Positions 54,180 to 64,000 of a stretch of 64,000 bases of DNA are shown here, in pieces. Position 1 is the stretch's first letter. Every line of letters begins with the position of its first letter. The DNA is from Diphasiastrum complanatum (lineage: Eukaryota; Streptophyta; Lycopodiopsida; Lycopodiales; Lycopodiaceae). Under the pieces are notes generated by a model, which made no database searches, was not told where the DNA came from, and saw nothing but the letters and a program-made list of their open reading frames with translations. Location: assembly GCA_029204225.1 (NCBI GenBank), contig CM055098.1, positions 11,865,552 through 11,929,551 on the forward strand, in the 5' to 3' direction. Both the position numbers and the translations under genes were made by a program.

Positions 54180-55300
54180 TTTACTCCTTGCACTGATTAG
54201 CCTGAGATATTGACAGTAGCTGGATCTAGTGCAAATCTTCCTACTAATCTAGTCTGTGAGGGTTACTAGTGCAAGGGTTGGCTATGCGATGGTTCTTTAG
54301 CTGTTTTGAAGTAAAAAAACCTTGATATCTCTCTGATTACTGGGAATCAACTCTCACAAGGATTACAGGAGTTGCATCTGAGAAAATCTAACTCTGGTAT
54401 TCTCGAGGGTTAGCTCTTGCAAGAAGTGGAAATTTTACTGTCTATGAGGGTTCAAAACCACTATTTTGACTTGATCTCACCAATAATCAATACTAACTCT
54501 CGCAAGCTTCACTACTGATGGAAAATGACAATTTGGATCGATTGGACTGGTCTGCGAGAGTTACCTGTGGAAGGATTTGCTGGATCTTTACTTTTTAGTG
54601 ATTTTTTAGCACTTAAACCCAATTTTCTGCTCACTGGAATCAAACTAACTCTCGCAGACTCTTATGTGCCCTGGTCTCAATGAGATGGAACTTCAAAATT
54701 CTCTACGAAGGTTCTTGACCACTGGTTGAAAATTTTAGTGTCTGTGAGGGTTCCTTGGTATTTTTCCATCTTTTTTTCACTAGGAACTCTTGCACAGGCA
54801 CTTTAACTCTAAACTAACTCTCGCAAGTGTCCTAGTCTCAATGAGATGGAACTTCAGAGAGCTCTATGAGAGTTCTTATGGAGATTGAATTTTTTTGATT
54901 TTTTACAAAGGTTTTTTCGAATTTTTATGGCTTTTTCTCTATTTTTTGCAATCTGCTGGGTAGTAACTCTCGTAGGCTTCTATGCAGGTCTGGGATAGTA
55001 CCCTAGAGCTGCTGCCAGTTATGTGAGGGTTAACTCTCATTGGTTTTGGAAAAAATGAAATCTGATGGAATTTGGGCTCTTTTTCCCTCCAAAAATACAG
55101 ATTGGTGTGCTTTTTGGGGTTTTTTACTGGTTGGTTTTCAAGCCCTTAAAGGCTGTTTAGGGCGTCCTCTACCCTCTAACACCTCCTCCGCTAGCTGTGA
55201 ACAGTCCAAACACAAAAAAAAATACAGAAAATTAACTCTAAAGACCCTAAAATCCACCTAAAACTACTCTAAAAAGCAAGAATGAGCTAAATTGCAGCTA
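54180..55300 (-). repeat. Leader with many short direct and inverted motifs
   Basis: About 14 copies of a degenerate motif in both orientations: forms like aactctcgcaag (for example near 54490, 54650, 54820, 54965) and gcgagagtta or gtgagggtt (for example near 54550, 54745, 55023). The region has no coding frame. The arrangement parallels 2540-3300, where the motif is aaccttcgcc and ggcgaaggtt. Confidence 0.7.
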
Positions 55301-55320
55301 TACTAGTTAGTGAGAACCTA

Positions 55321-55338
55321 TCCCCGTCAACGGTGCCA
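55321..55338 (-). promoter_or_regulatory. Primer binding site, tRNA-Asp type
   Basis: The minus strand reads tggcaccgttgacgggga, two mismatches from TGGCGCCGTTGCCGGGGA. One base separates it from the LTR edge at 55340. Confidence 0.75.
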
Positions 55339-55339
55339 C

Positions 55340-56110
55340 TGTAGGGTCAAAGATCTATCGTGGTAGTAGCCCTCCCGCCTGTCAACAAAGGTTAGAATGC
55401 TGGATAGGTGCCTAGCTATGTGAAGATGCTACTTTTAGATAGTTCTCTACTTTTTCTTTAACTCTATCACCACTAACACTACTCACCCCTAACTCTACTC
55501 CACTACACTAACATTCATCATGATTGAGAGTGAATGAGAAGAGAAGAAGAGAAGATGAAGAGAGGGGAAGAGGGTAAGAGAGAGTGAGAGAGATGAGATG
55601 AAGGTTAGCTCAAATGCTCAATATCATTGCTTATGGTGAAACCTTAACTAGCATAAACAAAAAGCATGGAAAATGGTAATTACAAGCAAACCACAACAAT
55701 AGCATAAGCAAGAGTGATTAGCAAATGAGGATGCTTGAGCTCCCAAATTGATAGAGTCTCCTTCTCTCTATCAAGCATGCAAATAGAGTACAAATGGTGC
55801 CTTTATATAAATGGGAAAGGCCCTTGCCCCAAAATCCTATTGGCTAATATTCACATTGATCCTATCCATTCATCTTGGAACCAACTTGATCCAAGGGTCC
55901 ACAAAAAGTACATTAGAAATCACAAGATTCATGTAAGTCCAAAATTGGACCCAACTCTAAAAAACTAAACTTTAAGTTCTAACTTGACTTTGAGCCTCAA
56001 GTTTTATTTTAATTACAAAGGGCCCAAGCCTATTATTTCTATTTATATTTGTCTTGCGTGCTCATTGGGCCATGGACTTATACGCGCAAGAAGCCATGTC
56101 CTTGCAACAC
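55340..56110 (-). repeat. 5' LTR of the gypsy element (right end approximate)
   Basis: On the plus strand it begins tgtagggtcaaag, so the transcript-sense LTR ends CA. It holds a purine-rich stretch (55525-55610), a TATA box and a terminal block shared with 3795-3955 and 36210-36385. The right edge, near 'ccttgcaacaca' at about 56100, is inferred. No second LTR was found. Confidence 0.65.
55801..55810 (-). promoter_or_regulatory. LTR TATA box
   Basis: The minus strand reads ttatataaag, preceded by 'cccat' and followed by 'gcacc', matching the arrangement at 3648-3655. Confidence 0.6.
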
Positions 56111-56548
56111 ATTTATTGACTCACTTTATTTATTCACTCCGTGTTGTGAATACCCCAATCATACAAACCGCATATGTAGCTGTTTTTTCTTCTACCAACC
56201 CTTCCATCACCATCGCTTCATCCATTCCTCCTGCTTCCACACCCATCCCTCTTCAAATCAACCTAGCCGATTCTCAACTCTCTCCCGACACCCTGGCATG
56301 GATGCAAGTCATCAACCTTTCACCACCGTGCCAAGTTATATCACCCCTCTCTTCTCCTTCCATCCTCCACACCACCCTTCAATTTCTCTCTATTCTTCTC
56401 ATTCTTCAGTTTGGACAATCCGTCCTTACCCCTGTTGCCGCCACTGCTTTTTTCACACCCCCCACATCTCCAATTAAGGCTGTCGAGGGCGACAAACCAT
56501 TGCCCAATGACGCATTTATACAGACCGTGTTTATACCATTGCCAGATT
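56111..56548. other. Segment between two LTR elements, open but unidentified
   Basis: Two plus-strand frames are open across this stretch, one Pro/Ser/Leu-rich and one rich in His, Phe and Pro. Neither shows a known domain. The copia LTR starts at 56549, so a frame running on into it is a junction artefact. Confidence 0.35.
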
Positions 56549-57602
56549 TGAAGAAACAAAACATTTCTAATTACAAAGCCTTGCTAGCTTTCAGCCCTCA
56601 GCCCGACAATGACATTCACGAACTCGACGCTCTGGAGACACAAAGCACGAAAAGTTTTGCGAACACGAAAGTCAAAGGAAACGAAGACGAACGATTCACG
56701 AACACGAAAGTCAAAGCAGACAAAGATGAACGATTCGCGAACACAAAAGATTCACGAACAAGAATCTTTTGTGGTCCAGTACGAGAGAAGACAAACGGCC
56801 AAACGAAACCAACGACAGAAACAAAACCTTCTCCTGCCTGCACGCTCCAAAAAGTACTAGCAAGATCATGCAAGTACCTAGAAGTACAGATATCTGATCT
56901 AATGATATGACGTCAGCAGATACATTTTAGGTCATGGCTAATCTACCACTCTTGTAGTTCCATGATTAGTTGTACATGCTTAATCACTCTAATCTCGGAT
57001 TTACATAGAGAGACCATACTTACTGGATGATACTTGACATGTAGATCAACAGAATACGCATACAGTGTAATGTAGTAGTCTGATGCTAGTAAGCAATTAA
57101 GACGAAATACAGACAACAAGTCTGCTTGTGAGCGAGACGAGCTCTGTGATTGAGACGAGCTCTGTGATCAGGATCCATAGAGATCCAACTGTCTTCTAGT
57201 AAAACAAGACGATCACTTGTGAGAGAACCGTGTTTTTCCCACGCCAACACATTGTGTGGATTTGCATGTAGTGCTTGAAGAAAGCAGAGGAAGTTCAATA
57301 TAGAGAATTTCTCTTGTTGTGTCTGATCTCGGATGCAAATGCTTCTGCTGTTAATCGTGTGTCTGAGTTTTCTTGTTCATTTTAATTACGCACCTTGGTT
57401 GAAACTATGTTGAATGCTGCATTAATTTTATAAACGTAGATCACCAGAGCTTGACTACATTTTGGAGGACTGTAGGAGTGATTCAGCTTGCAATGTCCAG
57501 CGATTGCATCTGAACTCCATCCGAATCGAGATAGAGGATCGTGGTTCCTTCGCAAAAGCTTCGCGACTGTGAAATCCAAATCGCGACCCACCGAATTCAT
57601 CA
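56549..57602 (+). repeat. 5' LTR of the copia element (1054 bp)
   Basis: Starts tgaagaaac and ends ttcatca. It contains a 39-bp tandem repeat at 56661-56738. Confidence 0.88.
56661..56738. repeat. 39-bp tandem repeat in the copia LTR
   Basis: Two units start gaacacgaaagtcaaag, followed by a partial third. The same array is in the 3' LTR at about 61905-61990. Confidence 0.85.
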
Positions 57603-57603
57603 G

Positions 57604-57616
57604 TGGTATCAGAGTC
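57604..57616 (+). promoter_or_regulatory. Primer binding site, tRNA-iMet type
   Basis: Reads tggtatcagagtc, one mismatch from TGGTATCAGAGCC, one base after the LTR. Confidence 0.88.
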
Positions 57617-57718
57617 GGTCATGCTGTCATATTTTGACATAACCAAGAAACTAGCAGATCCAGGAGGCCAAGCATTCAAACTAACAGGCATCAACAAGAG
57701 AAAAGACTCCAAGGAGCA

Positions 57719-58609
57719 ATGCCTTCAATCAGCAGCATGCAGAGCAAGATCTGCACAATACTTGATTCTTCAAGATCTAACTTTCTAGCCTGGAAAGTTA
57801 AGACATCTTTGATACTCAAGGGTGAAGGACTATTCCCGTAGGTGGATGGCACAAAGGAATGGAGAGAGAAAAAATGACAAGGCAATAGCCTTGCTATCAT
57901 CTTCCATCGAAGATAGTCTCACACTTGACCTGGCTACACTCTCCAAAGCTAAGGAGATGTGGGATTACTCGCCAGATTTCAGATGAAATCAAGACGTCAA
58001 ATCATGATGCTGGAAGATCAGTTGACGAATTTGCAGTGGGATGGAAAAGACCTCACTTCCTTCGTGAGAAAGATGAAGGACTTGAACGTTGTGTCAACTG
58101 AGAAGCAGCTCACATACCTGTTGAGAGCCTTACCCAGATCATTCCAGATGACAAGAACCCTGCTCGCGAAAGATCCCGCCATGAACCTCAAAAAGGCGAT
58201 TGTCAAGATTCGAGAGAAAGTCGAGGCCAGAGAACATCTTGATCATAAGGATGGTTCTGACCAGGCCTTCTACGACAACAAAGAAAAATCAAAGAAGCAA
58301 TTTAAGCCTAAGAGGGAGTCCAATCAGAGGCAGGATAGTGACCAACAAACAGAGGGAACAAGCAAAGGCAACTGGAAGACTAAAGGGAGGTCGAAACAAC
58401 AAGGTGCAGACAAGAAGACTTGTGTAAGATGTAGAAGAGAGGGGCATACAGTAGATACCTGCTGGCTCAATCCCAAGATTGAGTGTATCCATATGTCGAG
58501 GAGCCCGAGAGCTCGAAAATGGGCAAAGGAAGAACGAACAAAAATTGTTCGACCGTCTATATCTGTGAAGACATGTGTGCGACATCAACATCTGACACAC
58601 ATGAGGTGA
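57719..58609 (+). pseudogene. Copia gag
   Basis: The likely start is ATG 57719. The frame reads SSRSNFLAWKVKTSLILKGEGLFP before a TAG at 57839, then a frame shift, then (57959 on) LEDQLTNLQWDGKDLTSFVRKM, LLRALPRSFQMTR, a basic Gln-rich linker and the CCHC knuckle CVRCRREGHTVDTC (about 58420-58460). The copia gag normally opens with 'NF..W...m...L...gLw', as here. Gag would form the particle. Confidence 0.82.
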
Positions 58610-59025
58610 TCCTAGATTTAGGAGCCACCTCACACTTCGTGACATCAAGACGAATCATATCTGATTTCAGAAGTGCAGATCCCTCAAGATTCATAGTTCT
58701 TGGAGATGGATCTAGACATCAAGTGAATGGTATGGGTTCACTATGGCTCAACACCAATGGTAGAGACAGACGACTCGAATACGTTATGTTCGTGCCTACT
58801 CTGCAACAAGACCTGCTCTTTGTAACAAGAATAGCAGATGTAGGGATGCGTGTGATGTTTTCTGACGAAGCATACAACGTGATTGATGCCAGTACCAGTA
58901 CTCTCATCGCTCAAGGCAGAAGGAAAGGGAACCTATATCATCTGAAGGTACGCCTACCTGCAAATCAGATGCATCAGACTCATGACGACTTGTCACTCTA
59001 TGGCACAGAAGACTCTGTCACATGA
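58590..59025 (+). pseudogene. Copia aspartic protease
   Basis: HEVILDLGATSHFVTS holds the catalytic Asp in a D-L-G-A motif where D-S-G-A or D-T-G-A is usual. FIVLGDGSRHQVNGMGSL and GNLYHL follow, typical of the copia protease and the lead to the pre-integrase domain. The changed residue next to the Asp would damage activity. Confidence 0.75.
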
Positions 59026-59800
59026 ACTCAATGACACTTTACCAAACAAGCCATCATGGAGTGATAATAGGGTTTATCATCTCGAATGCAACCAGTTCGA
59101 CCACCTGTGATGCATGCTTGAAGGGCAAGATGTCATGCACACCATTCATCAAAGACTCCTACAGAATGACAAAGATTTTGGAGCTAGTGCACTCTGACAT
59201 CTGCGGACCATTCAACGTGATCTCCGTAGGAGGTTCAAAGTATTACATAACCTTCACTGATGATTATAGGAAATTTTCCAGAGTGTATTTCATTTAGAAT
59301 ACATCTGAAGCTTGATAAATTCACAGAATATGTGAATTGGACAGAAAGATGCACATGCAGCAAAGTGAAGTAGATCAGAATAGATCGAGGTGGCGAATAC
59401 ATCTCGAATCGCTTCACTAACTTCTGCAATGATCGTGGCATCATTCACAGAAGAACTGCAGCCTACACACCGCAGCACAATGTGTTGCTAAACAAAAGAA
59501 CATGACCCTAATGGAAGCAACAAGATGCATGATGGCCTACTCGAAACCTCCAAGGGAACTGTGGGCTGAAGCAGTAGCTATAGCCGCATACATCCAGAAT
59601 AGAACAGACAAGTTTGGTGTTCCTCACATGACACCACATGAGCTATGGTGGGGTAGAAAGCCCAACCTGTCTCACATCAGAATCTTTGGCTGTGGAGTTT
59701 ATGCACACATTCTTGATAAGCTCAAAAGAAGCTTGATGAGAAAGCCAAGCAGGGATTTCTGGTAGGTTATGACAACAATTCGTCATACTACAAAGTCTAC
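59022..59800 (+). pseudogene. Copia integrase
   Basis: A broken zinc-binding start (the CDACLKGKM Cys pair is present, the His pair poor) is followed by the catalytic core: LELVHSDICGPF (first Asp), TFTDDYRKFSRVYFI, a stop at 59295, IDRGGEY (second Asp) in another frame, an altered Glu region (AAYTPQHN, then ML), and MMAYSKPPRELWAEAVAIAAYIQNR. GRKPNLSHIRIFGCGVYAHI closes the domain. Three or more breaks. Confidence 0.82.
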
Positions 59801-60290
59801 ATGCCAGACATGAACACTGTGAAAATAGTGAGAGATGTCAGATTTGATGAGAGCAGGACAATGGCCAACGACGATCCTGTCAGCTACGAAGTTCTGGAGA
59901 GACAGTACTATGACCTGCTGCCAACGACAGAGGGAGCAGAGGACGAACACGAAAATGAAGATTTTTGAGTCGTCTCCCATTCGAGTGACAAATCTGACAA
60001 AGAAAAATTCGAGAGGCAACCTGCTGCCGTAGTTCCTATAAACCAAGATGGTTCCGGACCGAGCAGAGCAGACAAGGGCAAAGGCATAGCTGTTTCAGGA
60101 GGATCTCCTAGAAGGTCAACAAGACCACAAAGAGCTCCAGCAAGATATGTGCTAGGCAGTTCAGCTTCCACATCAGAGGAGATTTGCGGGTTCAGTGGTG
60201 AACCACAGACTTTCGAAGAGGTGATTGAAGGTCCAGAAAAAGACAGATGGATCCAAGCCATGAACGAAGAGATGGAGTCCATGAGGAAGA
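59801..60290 (+). pseudogene. Copia linker between integrase and RT
   Basis: Decayed sequence with the usual acidic and Ser/Pro-rich character. It contains SARRSTRPQR-like basic and FEEVIEGPEKDRWIQAM-like words that lead into RT. Confidence 0.6.
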
Positions 60291-61265
60291 ACTAGGTATG
60301 GACGCTGGAGCCATTACCAAATAAGCACAAGACTGTCAAATGCAAATGGGTCTTCAAGCTCAAATATGGACCATACGAGAATGTGACAAAATACAAGGCA
60401 AGACTGGTAGCGAAAGATTTTTCTTAGACATACGATATTGACTACTCTGAAACCTTCTCTCCTATCGTCAAACATTTGTCCCTACGTCTATTATTTGCAT
60501 ATGCAGCAACTTATGAACTCAGGATCCACATTGTGAACAAGAAGACAACCTTCTTGCATGGCGAATTAGATGAAGAGTTCTACGTGGATCAACCCCTAGG
60601 ATATGTCTCGAATTCACTTCCTGACTATGCATGCAGAATGCATAGAAGCATCTATGGTGCGAATTAGATGAAGAGGTCTACATGGATTAGAATGACAATG
60701 GTACAAGAAGAAAGATCAAGCCCTGAAATCATTAGGATTCAAGCCTCTGTTGGCTGATTCCAATGTATATGTCAGAGTTACAAATGGGCAGATCATCATT
60801 GTGGCTGTGTATGAGGACAACACTCTGATACTTTGCAGGAGTGAGCAACTAATTGTTGAAGTAAAGGCAGACATTCTGAAACATTTCGAGATCGTGGATC
60901 TAGGAGAAGCCAGGTGTTACCTAGGCTTGCAAATTGAAAGGGACTACGAGGGAGGTAAGTTATATCTTCACCAGTCCAGATACACCCAGAAGATCCTAGA
61001 GGACTTTGGGATGCTAAACTGCAAAGGAGCGAACACTCCTATGCTCACAGGGACGATGTTGACGAATGATGATTGTCTAGAGACTGAGGAAGAGAGAGAA
61101 CATATGGAGCTCACACCTTACAGAAAGCTGATAGGATCACTGATGTACCTTGCTGACAATACATGTCCTGATATTGCTTATGTAGTATTCAGGATGAGCC
61201 AATTCTGCACGAATCCACGACACATTGGAAGATTGCAAAATGAATTTTGCAATATCTTCAATTAA
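60180..61265 (+). pseudogene. Copia reverse transcriptase, rearranged and catalytically altered
   Basis: Reading from MNEEMESMRKN and CKWVFKLKYG (then several stops) to FAYAATYELRIHIVNKKTTFLHGELDEEFYVDQP and MHRSIYGAN. Here a second copy of about 28 bp (60659-60686, like 60561-60588) replaces the usual 'LKQAPR.W' sequence. The frame then resumes with QWYKKKDQALKSLGF, and the catalytic 'YVDD' reads YEDN (in IVAVYEDNTLIL). LGLQIERD and YRKLIGSLMYLA follow. The two key Asp are not both present, so the enzyme is dead. Confidence 0.85.
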
Positions 61266-61790
61266 CGAGGGATTATGGCTTGTGTTATTGTCGTGGTGCA
61301 AATTTCAGGATACTTTCCTACAACGATGCTAGCTGGGCATCTCTCAAGGACGACTGTAAAAGCGTCTCGGGAGGATGCACCATCGCATCAGGAGTAGCAA
61401 ATCTATGGGTCAGCAAGAAGCAGACCGTTGTAACCTAGTCATCCTGTGAAGCAGAATATGTTGCAGTAGCAAAGACGACCAACGAAATAATCTGGCTAAG
61501 GCAGTTCTTGGACGAATTGGACGAAACAAGGAACGAGCCCCTAGTCTTGCAGATGGACAACACCTCTGCAATACACCTGACAAAAAATCCCATGTTCCAT
61601 TCCAGAACGAAACACATTGCTATCAAGGACCACTTGATCAGGGATCTATTTGAGAAGAAGATGTTGCAGACCACCTTCATCGGAACGAGAGACATGGTTG
61701 TTGACATCTTCACTAAAGCCCTGGACAAAGGACTCTTTGAGAGACAAAGGAGCAATCTTGGGATTGTAAAGCTATCATGCTTTGAGAGGG
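61247..61790 (+). pseudogene. Copia RNase H
   Basis: LSYNDASWASLKDDCKSVSGGC (RNase H Asp; usual 'y.DaDwAg..d.rkStsGy'), WVSKKQTVVT, stop, SSCEAEYVAVA (Glu), LQMDNTSAIHLTKNPMFHSRTKHI (Asp) and VDIFTKALDKGLF. The active-site acids are still recognisable. One in-frame TAG separates the halves. Confidence 0.85.
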
Positions 61791-61793
61791 AGC
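61783..61793 (+). promoter_or_regulatory. Polypurine tract
   Basis: Reads gagagggagc just before the TG of the 3' LTR. Confidence 0.7.
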
Positions 61794-62655
61794 TGAAGAA
61801 ACAAAATGTTTCTAATTACAAAGCCTTGTTAGCTTTGAGCCCTCAGCTCGATGAAGACATTCGCAAACTCGAAGATCTGGAGACATGAAGCACGAAAAGT
61901 TTCGTGAATACGAAAGTCAAAGGAAACGAAGATGAACGGTTTGCGAACACAAAAGTCAAAGCAAATGAAGATGAACGGTTTGCGAACACAAAAGATTCAC
62001 GAACGAGAATCTTTTGTGGTCCAGTATGAGAGAAGACAAACGACCAAATGAAACCAACGACGGAAATAAAACCTTCTCCTACCTGCACACTCCAAAGAGT
62101 ACCAGCAAGATCATGCAAGTACCAAAAAGTATAGATATTTGATCTAATGATATGACATCAGCAAATACATTTTAGGTCGTGGCTAATCTGCCACTCTTGT
62201 AATTCCCTGATTAGTTGTAGATGCTTAATCACTCTAATATCATATTTACATAGAGCGACCATACTTACTGGATGATACTTGACATATAGATCAACAGAAT
62301 ACACATACAGTGTAACGTAGTAGTCTGATGCTAGTAAGCAATCAAGACGAAATACAAACAACAAGTCCGCTTGTGAGTGACGAGCTCTATGATCAGGATC
62401 CATAGAGATCCAACTGTCCGCTAGTAAAGCGAGACGATACCGTGTTTCTCCCACGCCAGCGCACTGCGTGGATTTGCATGCAGTGCTTGAAGAAAGCAGA
62501 GGAAGTTCAATATAGATAATTTCTCTTGTTGTGTCTGATCTCAAATGCAAATGCTTCTGCTGTTAATCGTGTGTCTGAGTTTTCTTGTTCATTTTAATTT
62601 CGCACCTTGGTTGAAACTATGTTGAATGCTGCATTAATTTTATAAACGTAGATCA
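61794..62655 (+). repeat. 3' LTR of the copia element, truncated
   Basis: Matches 56549-57443 with small indels and substitutions, then stops at 'gtagatca'. The last 159 bp of the LTR are missing. Confidence 0.85.
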
Positions 62656-62767
62656 GCAGATAGATTTTAGCTTCTCCTAGATCAGCGATCTCAAATATTT
62701 CAGAAATGTCTCTTTTGACATCTGAAATTAACTTATCTCTTTTTGAGAAGATAAGCTTGTCATTAAA
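62656..62767. other. Junction between two copia elements
   Basis: About 110 bp of unassigned sequence with small inverted words ('gatcagcgatc', 'cttctcaaaaag' type). It separates the truncated LTR from the minus-strand copia RT. Confidence 0.4.
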
Positions 62768-63500
62768 TCTTCTTCCAATTTTGCGTGCAAGAAAGCAGTC
62801 TTCTCATCCACAATATGGATTTTCAGATCACGAGCCATTGCATACGCGAATAACAAGTGAATTGATGTATGTTTGACTATCGACGAGAAAGTATCAGTGT
62901 AGTCGATTCCATACTTCTGTGAAAAACCTTTAGCAACCAACCTTGCTTTGTATCTGATGTTCTCTCCATCAAGACCTGTTTTAATCTTGTAAATCCACTT
63001 GCATTTGACTGGTTTCCTTCCATCAGGAATAGGTGCATGTGTCCATACATTGTTCTTGTACATGGATGACATTTTGTTCTCTATTGCTTGAGTCCATCTA
63101 TCTTTATCTGGTCCATCTACAGCTTCCTCGAATGTTTGAGGTTCGTCAGAGAATCCACAAAATTCGATGGCCGTATTAATAACATCCTGACCATACCTTT
63201 CTAGTGGTTTTCGTTGTTTGTCAGATCTTCTCATAGTTGGTTTTGAGTTCGATTCTGATTCGAACTTTTCTGTTGGAATTTGAGCTGGTGATTCGAGTCT
63301 GTCATGCACTCGATCTTGATCTCCCTCTGAATCTGGTAATTCTCTTTCATCTTCTGCTTGTTTTTCTTCTATCGTCGTTGGTAGCTCATAATAGTTTTTG
63401 AGAATTTCGTAGCCGAGTAGATCACTGTCTACTATGTACTTTGAGTCATCAAATTTTACATCTCAAACAACTTTTATCTTGCCAGTTTTTGGTACATAGA
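62728..63500 (-). pseudogene. Second copia element: linker and RT N-terminal half
   Basis: Leftward: an acidic, Glu/Ser-rich linker, RSDKQRKPLERYGQDVIN, EEAVDGPDKDRWTQAIENKMSSM, NVWTHAPIPDGRKPVKCKWIYKIK, RYKARLVAKGFSQKYGIDYTDTFSSIVK and LKIHIVDEKTAFLHAKLEED. These are the classical copia RT start motifs. The frame is open for 193 codons, better kept than the neighbour at 57-62 kb. It stops before the YVDD motif because the element is cut at about 62767. Confidence 0.88.
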
Positions 63501-64000
63501 CACAATAATATGACGAATGTAACTCGAATCCTACCAGAAAACTTTGTTCTGTCTTTTCATCGAGTTTCTTTTTCATCTTATCTGGTATGTGATATGCACT
63601 GCGCATCGAAATGTCCGAATCAGCTTATTCCCTGTCTGCTTCTCAGCCCAATTCATATACTCAACGAGTTTTTTGAAAGCTTCAGATTTAGTACGAATAA
63701 AATATACCACATCGAACTTGCTGAAGTCATCAATAAACGTAATGAAGTACTTATCATTACCCAACGACAATACTCCGAATGGTCCACAAATATTTGAATG
63801 CACAATTTTCAGTACCTTAGTTGCTTTATAAACATCCTTACTAAAACGTGTTCTAGTCATCTTGCCTTTAAGACAGGATTCACAGGTAGTTCGAATATCT
63901 CTATGTTTGATTTCGACTACTTGAATTCTCTGAGTTTTGTTGGTTTGGTACAAGGCTTCCATATTCATGTGACATAGCCTCTTGTGCCACAGTGTATCTG
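63501..64000 (-). pseudogene. Second copia element: pre-integrase and integrase N-terminal part (runs off the edge)
   Basis: From the window edge leftward: LWHKRLCHMNMEALYQ (zinc-binding His pair), TCESCLKGKMTRTRF (Cys pair), KIVHSNICGPFGVLSL (first catalytic Asp changed to Asn), FITFIDDFSKFDVVYFI, and then, after FKKLVEYMNWAEKQTGNKL, a jump past the rest of the integrase core to post-integrase sequence (about 63590 down). A deletion therefore removed the second and third catalytic acids. The element's protease and gag would lie beyond 64000. Confidence 0.85.

Larger units (their letters stand above)
50220..56110 (-). mobile_element. Ty3/gypsy element, minus strand, missing integrase and 3' LTR
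   Basis: Leftward from the right: 5' LTR (from about 56100 to 55340), Asp-type primer site (55321-55338), a leader full of short repeated motifs (about 55300-54180), gag with two Cys-rich knuckles (54148-53393), protease (about 52750-52450), linker (to about 51780), RT (51773-50816) and RNase H (to about 50280). Then similarity ends. Integrase and the second LTR are absent. Many stops and shifts and the lost RT catalytic motif show it is dead. Strand, primer site and block order match the remnant at 2440-3960. Confidence 0.85.
56549..62655 (+). mobile_element. Nearly full-length Ty1/copia element, inactive
   Basis: 5' LTR (56549-57602, TG...CA), iMet-type primer site, gag with CCHC knuckle, protease, integrase, RT, RNase H, purine tract and a 3' LTR truncated at 62655. 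The order protease-integrase-RT-RNase H defines copia. Stops and shifts occur in every domain, the RT has a 100-bp-scale rearrangement and its catalytic motif is changed. The left 5-bp flank is AGATT. The right TSD cannot be checked because the last 159 bp of the 3' LTR are missing. Confidence 0.92.
62728..64000 (-). mobile_element. Second Ty1/copia element, minus strand, partial
   Basis: The integrase and RT pieces above are collinear and on one strand. The downstream RT half, RNase H and 3' LTR are missing at the left, and the upstream part lies outside the window. It stands tail to tail with the plus-strand copia. Confidence 0.85.

Noticed and set aside
56544-56548. Target duplication AGATT of the copia element with AGATT at 62662
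   Set aside because: The second AGATT lies after unassigned bases beyond a truncated LTR, so a 5-bp match there is likely chance.
55984-56910. 308-codon open frame
   Set aside because: It runs from unassigned sequence straight into the copia LTR at 56549, so it joins two unrelated pieces.

Overview
This window is nuclear DNA of a seed plant, very probably an angiosperm. The evidence is the content: plant-type Ty1/copia and Ty3/gypsy LTR retrotransposons with initiator-Met or Asp tRNA primer sites, a decayed Helitron, long (GA/CT)n microsatellites, plant-style introns, no operons and very few genes. The species cannot be fixed from the sequence. Almost all of the window is repeat-derived, and only one conventional gene is clear: a 95-residue STMP1-like small membrane protein on the minus strand (13625-13912).

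Layout. About 1.1-6.6 kb: a decayed Helitron on the minus strand, with DUF6570, Helitron N-terminal and Pif1-helicase pieces in collinear order, split by a gypsy leader/LTR remnant (2.4-4.0 kb). 9.5-11.3 kb: gypsy protease/RT/RNase H remnant (minus), interrupted by a copia integrase fragment (plus). 13.6-13.9 kb: the STMP1-like gene. 14.3-15.15 kb: decayed acidic gag-like ORF. 15.8-17.6 kb: GC-rich tandem repeats and hairpins. 17.7-18.4 kb: possible small spliced gene. 18.5-22.2 kb: internally deleted gypsy (chromovirus-like) element with both LTRs and a TSD. 24.1-25.7 kb: decayed coding region of unknown family. 28.0-35.7 kb: complete gag-only LTR element (minus) with Asp-type PBS and TSD. 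37.8 kb: small copia RT fragment. 38.3-38.5 kb: three palindromic units. 39.8-42.2 kb: LTR-like duplication with an Asp-type PBS. 43.1-44.1 kb: microsatellites and short repeats. 44.8-50.0 kb: young, complete, gag-protease-only LTR element (plus) with 920-bp LTRs, TSD CTAAA and a leader holding five small hairpins. 50.2-56.1 kb: gypsy element (minus) with leader, gag, protease and dead RT/RNase H but no integrase. 56.5-62.7 kb: decayed but nearly full-length copia element (plus). 62.7-64.0 kb: a second copia (minus) running off the edge.

How the parts relate. The gag-only elements have no reverse transcriptase or integrase of their own and, if ever mobile after losing them, would have needed enzymes from autonomous relatives. 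Several elements share an Asp-type primer site and have leaders crowded with family-specific short motifs. The strongest candidates for something new are the five-hairpin leader of the 44.8-50.0 kb element, the repeated leader motifs in the Asp-primed elements, the DUF6570-type Helitron relic and the palindromic units at 38.3-38.5 kb. Boundaries of complete elements come from aligning repeats and target-site duplications by eye. Family names below clade level are inference.
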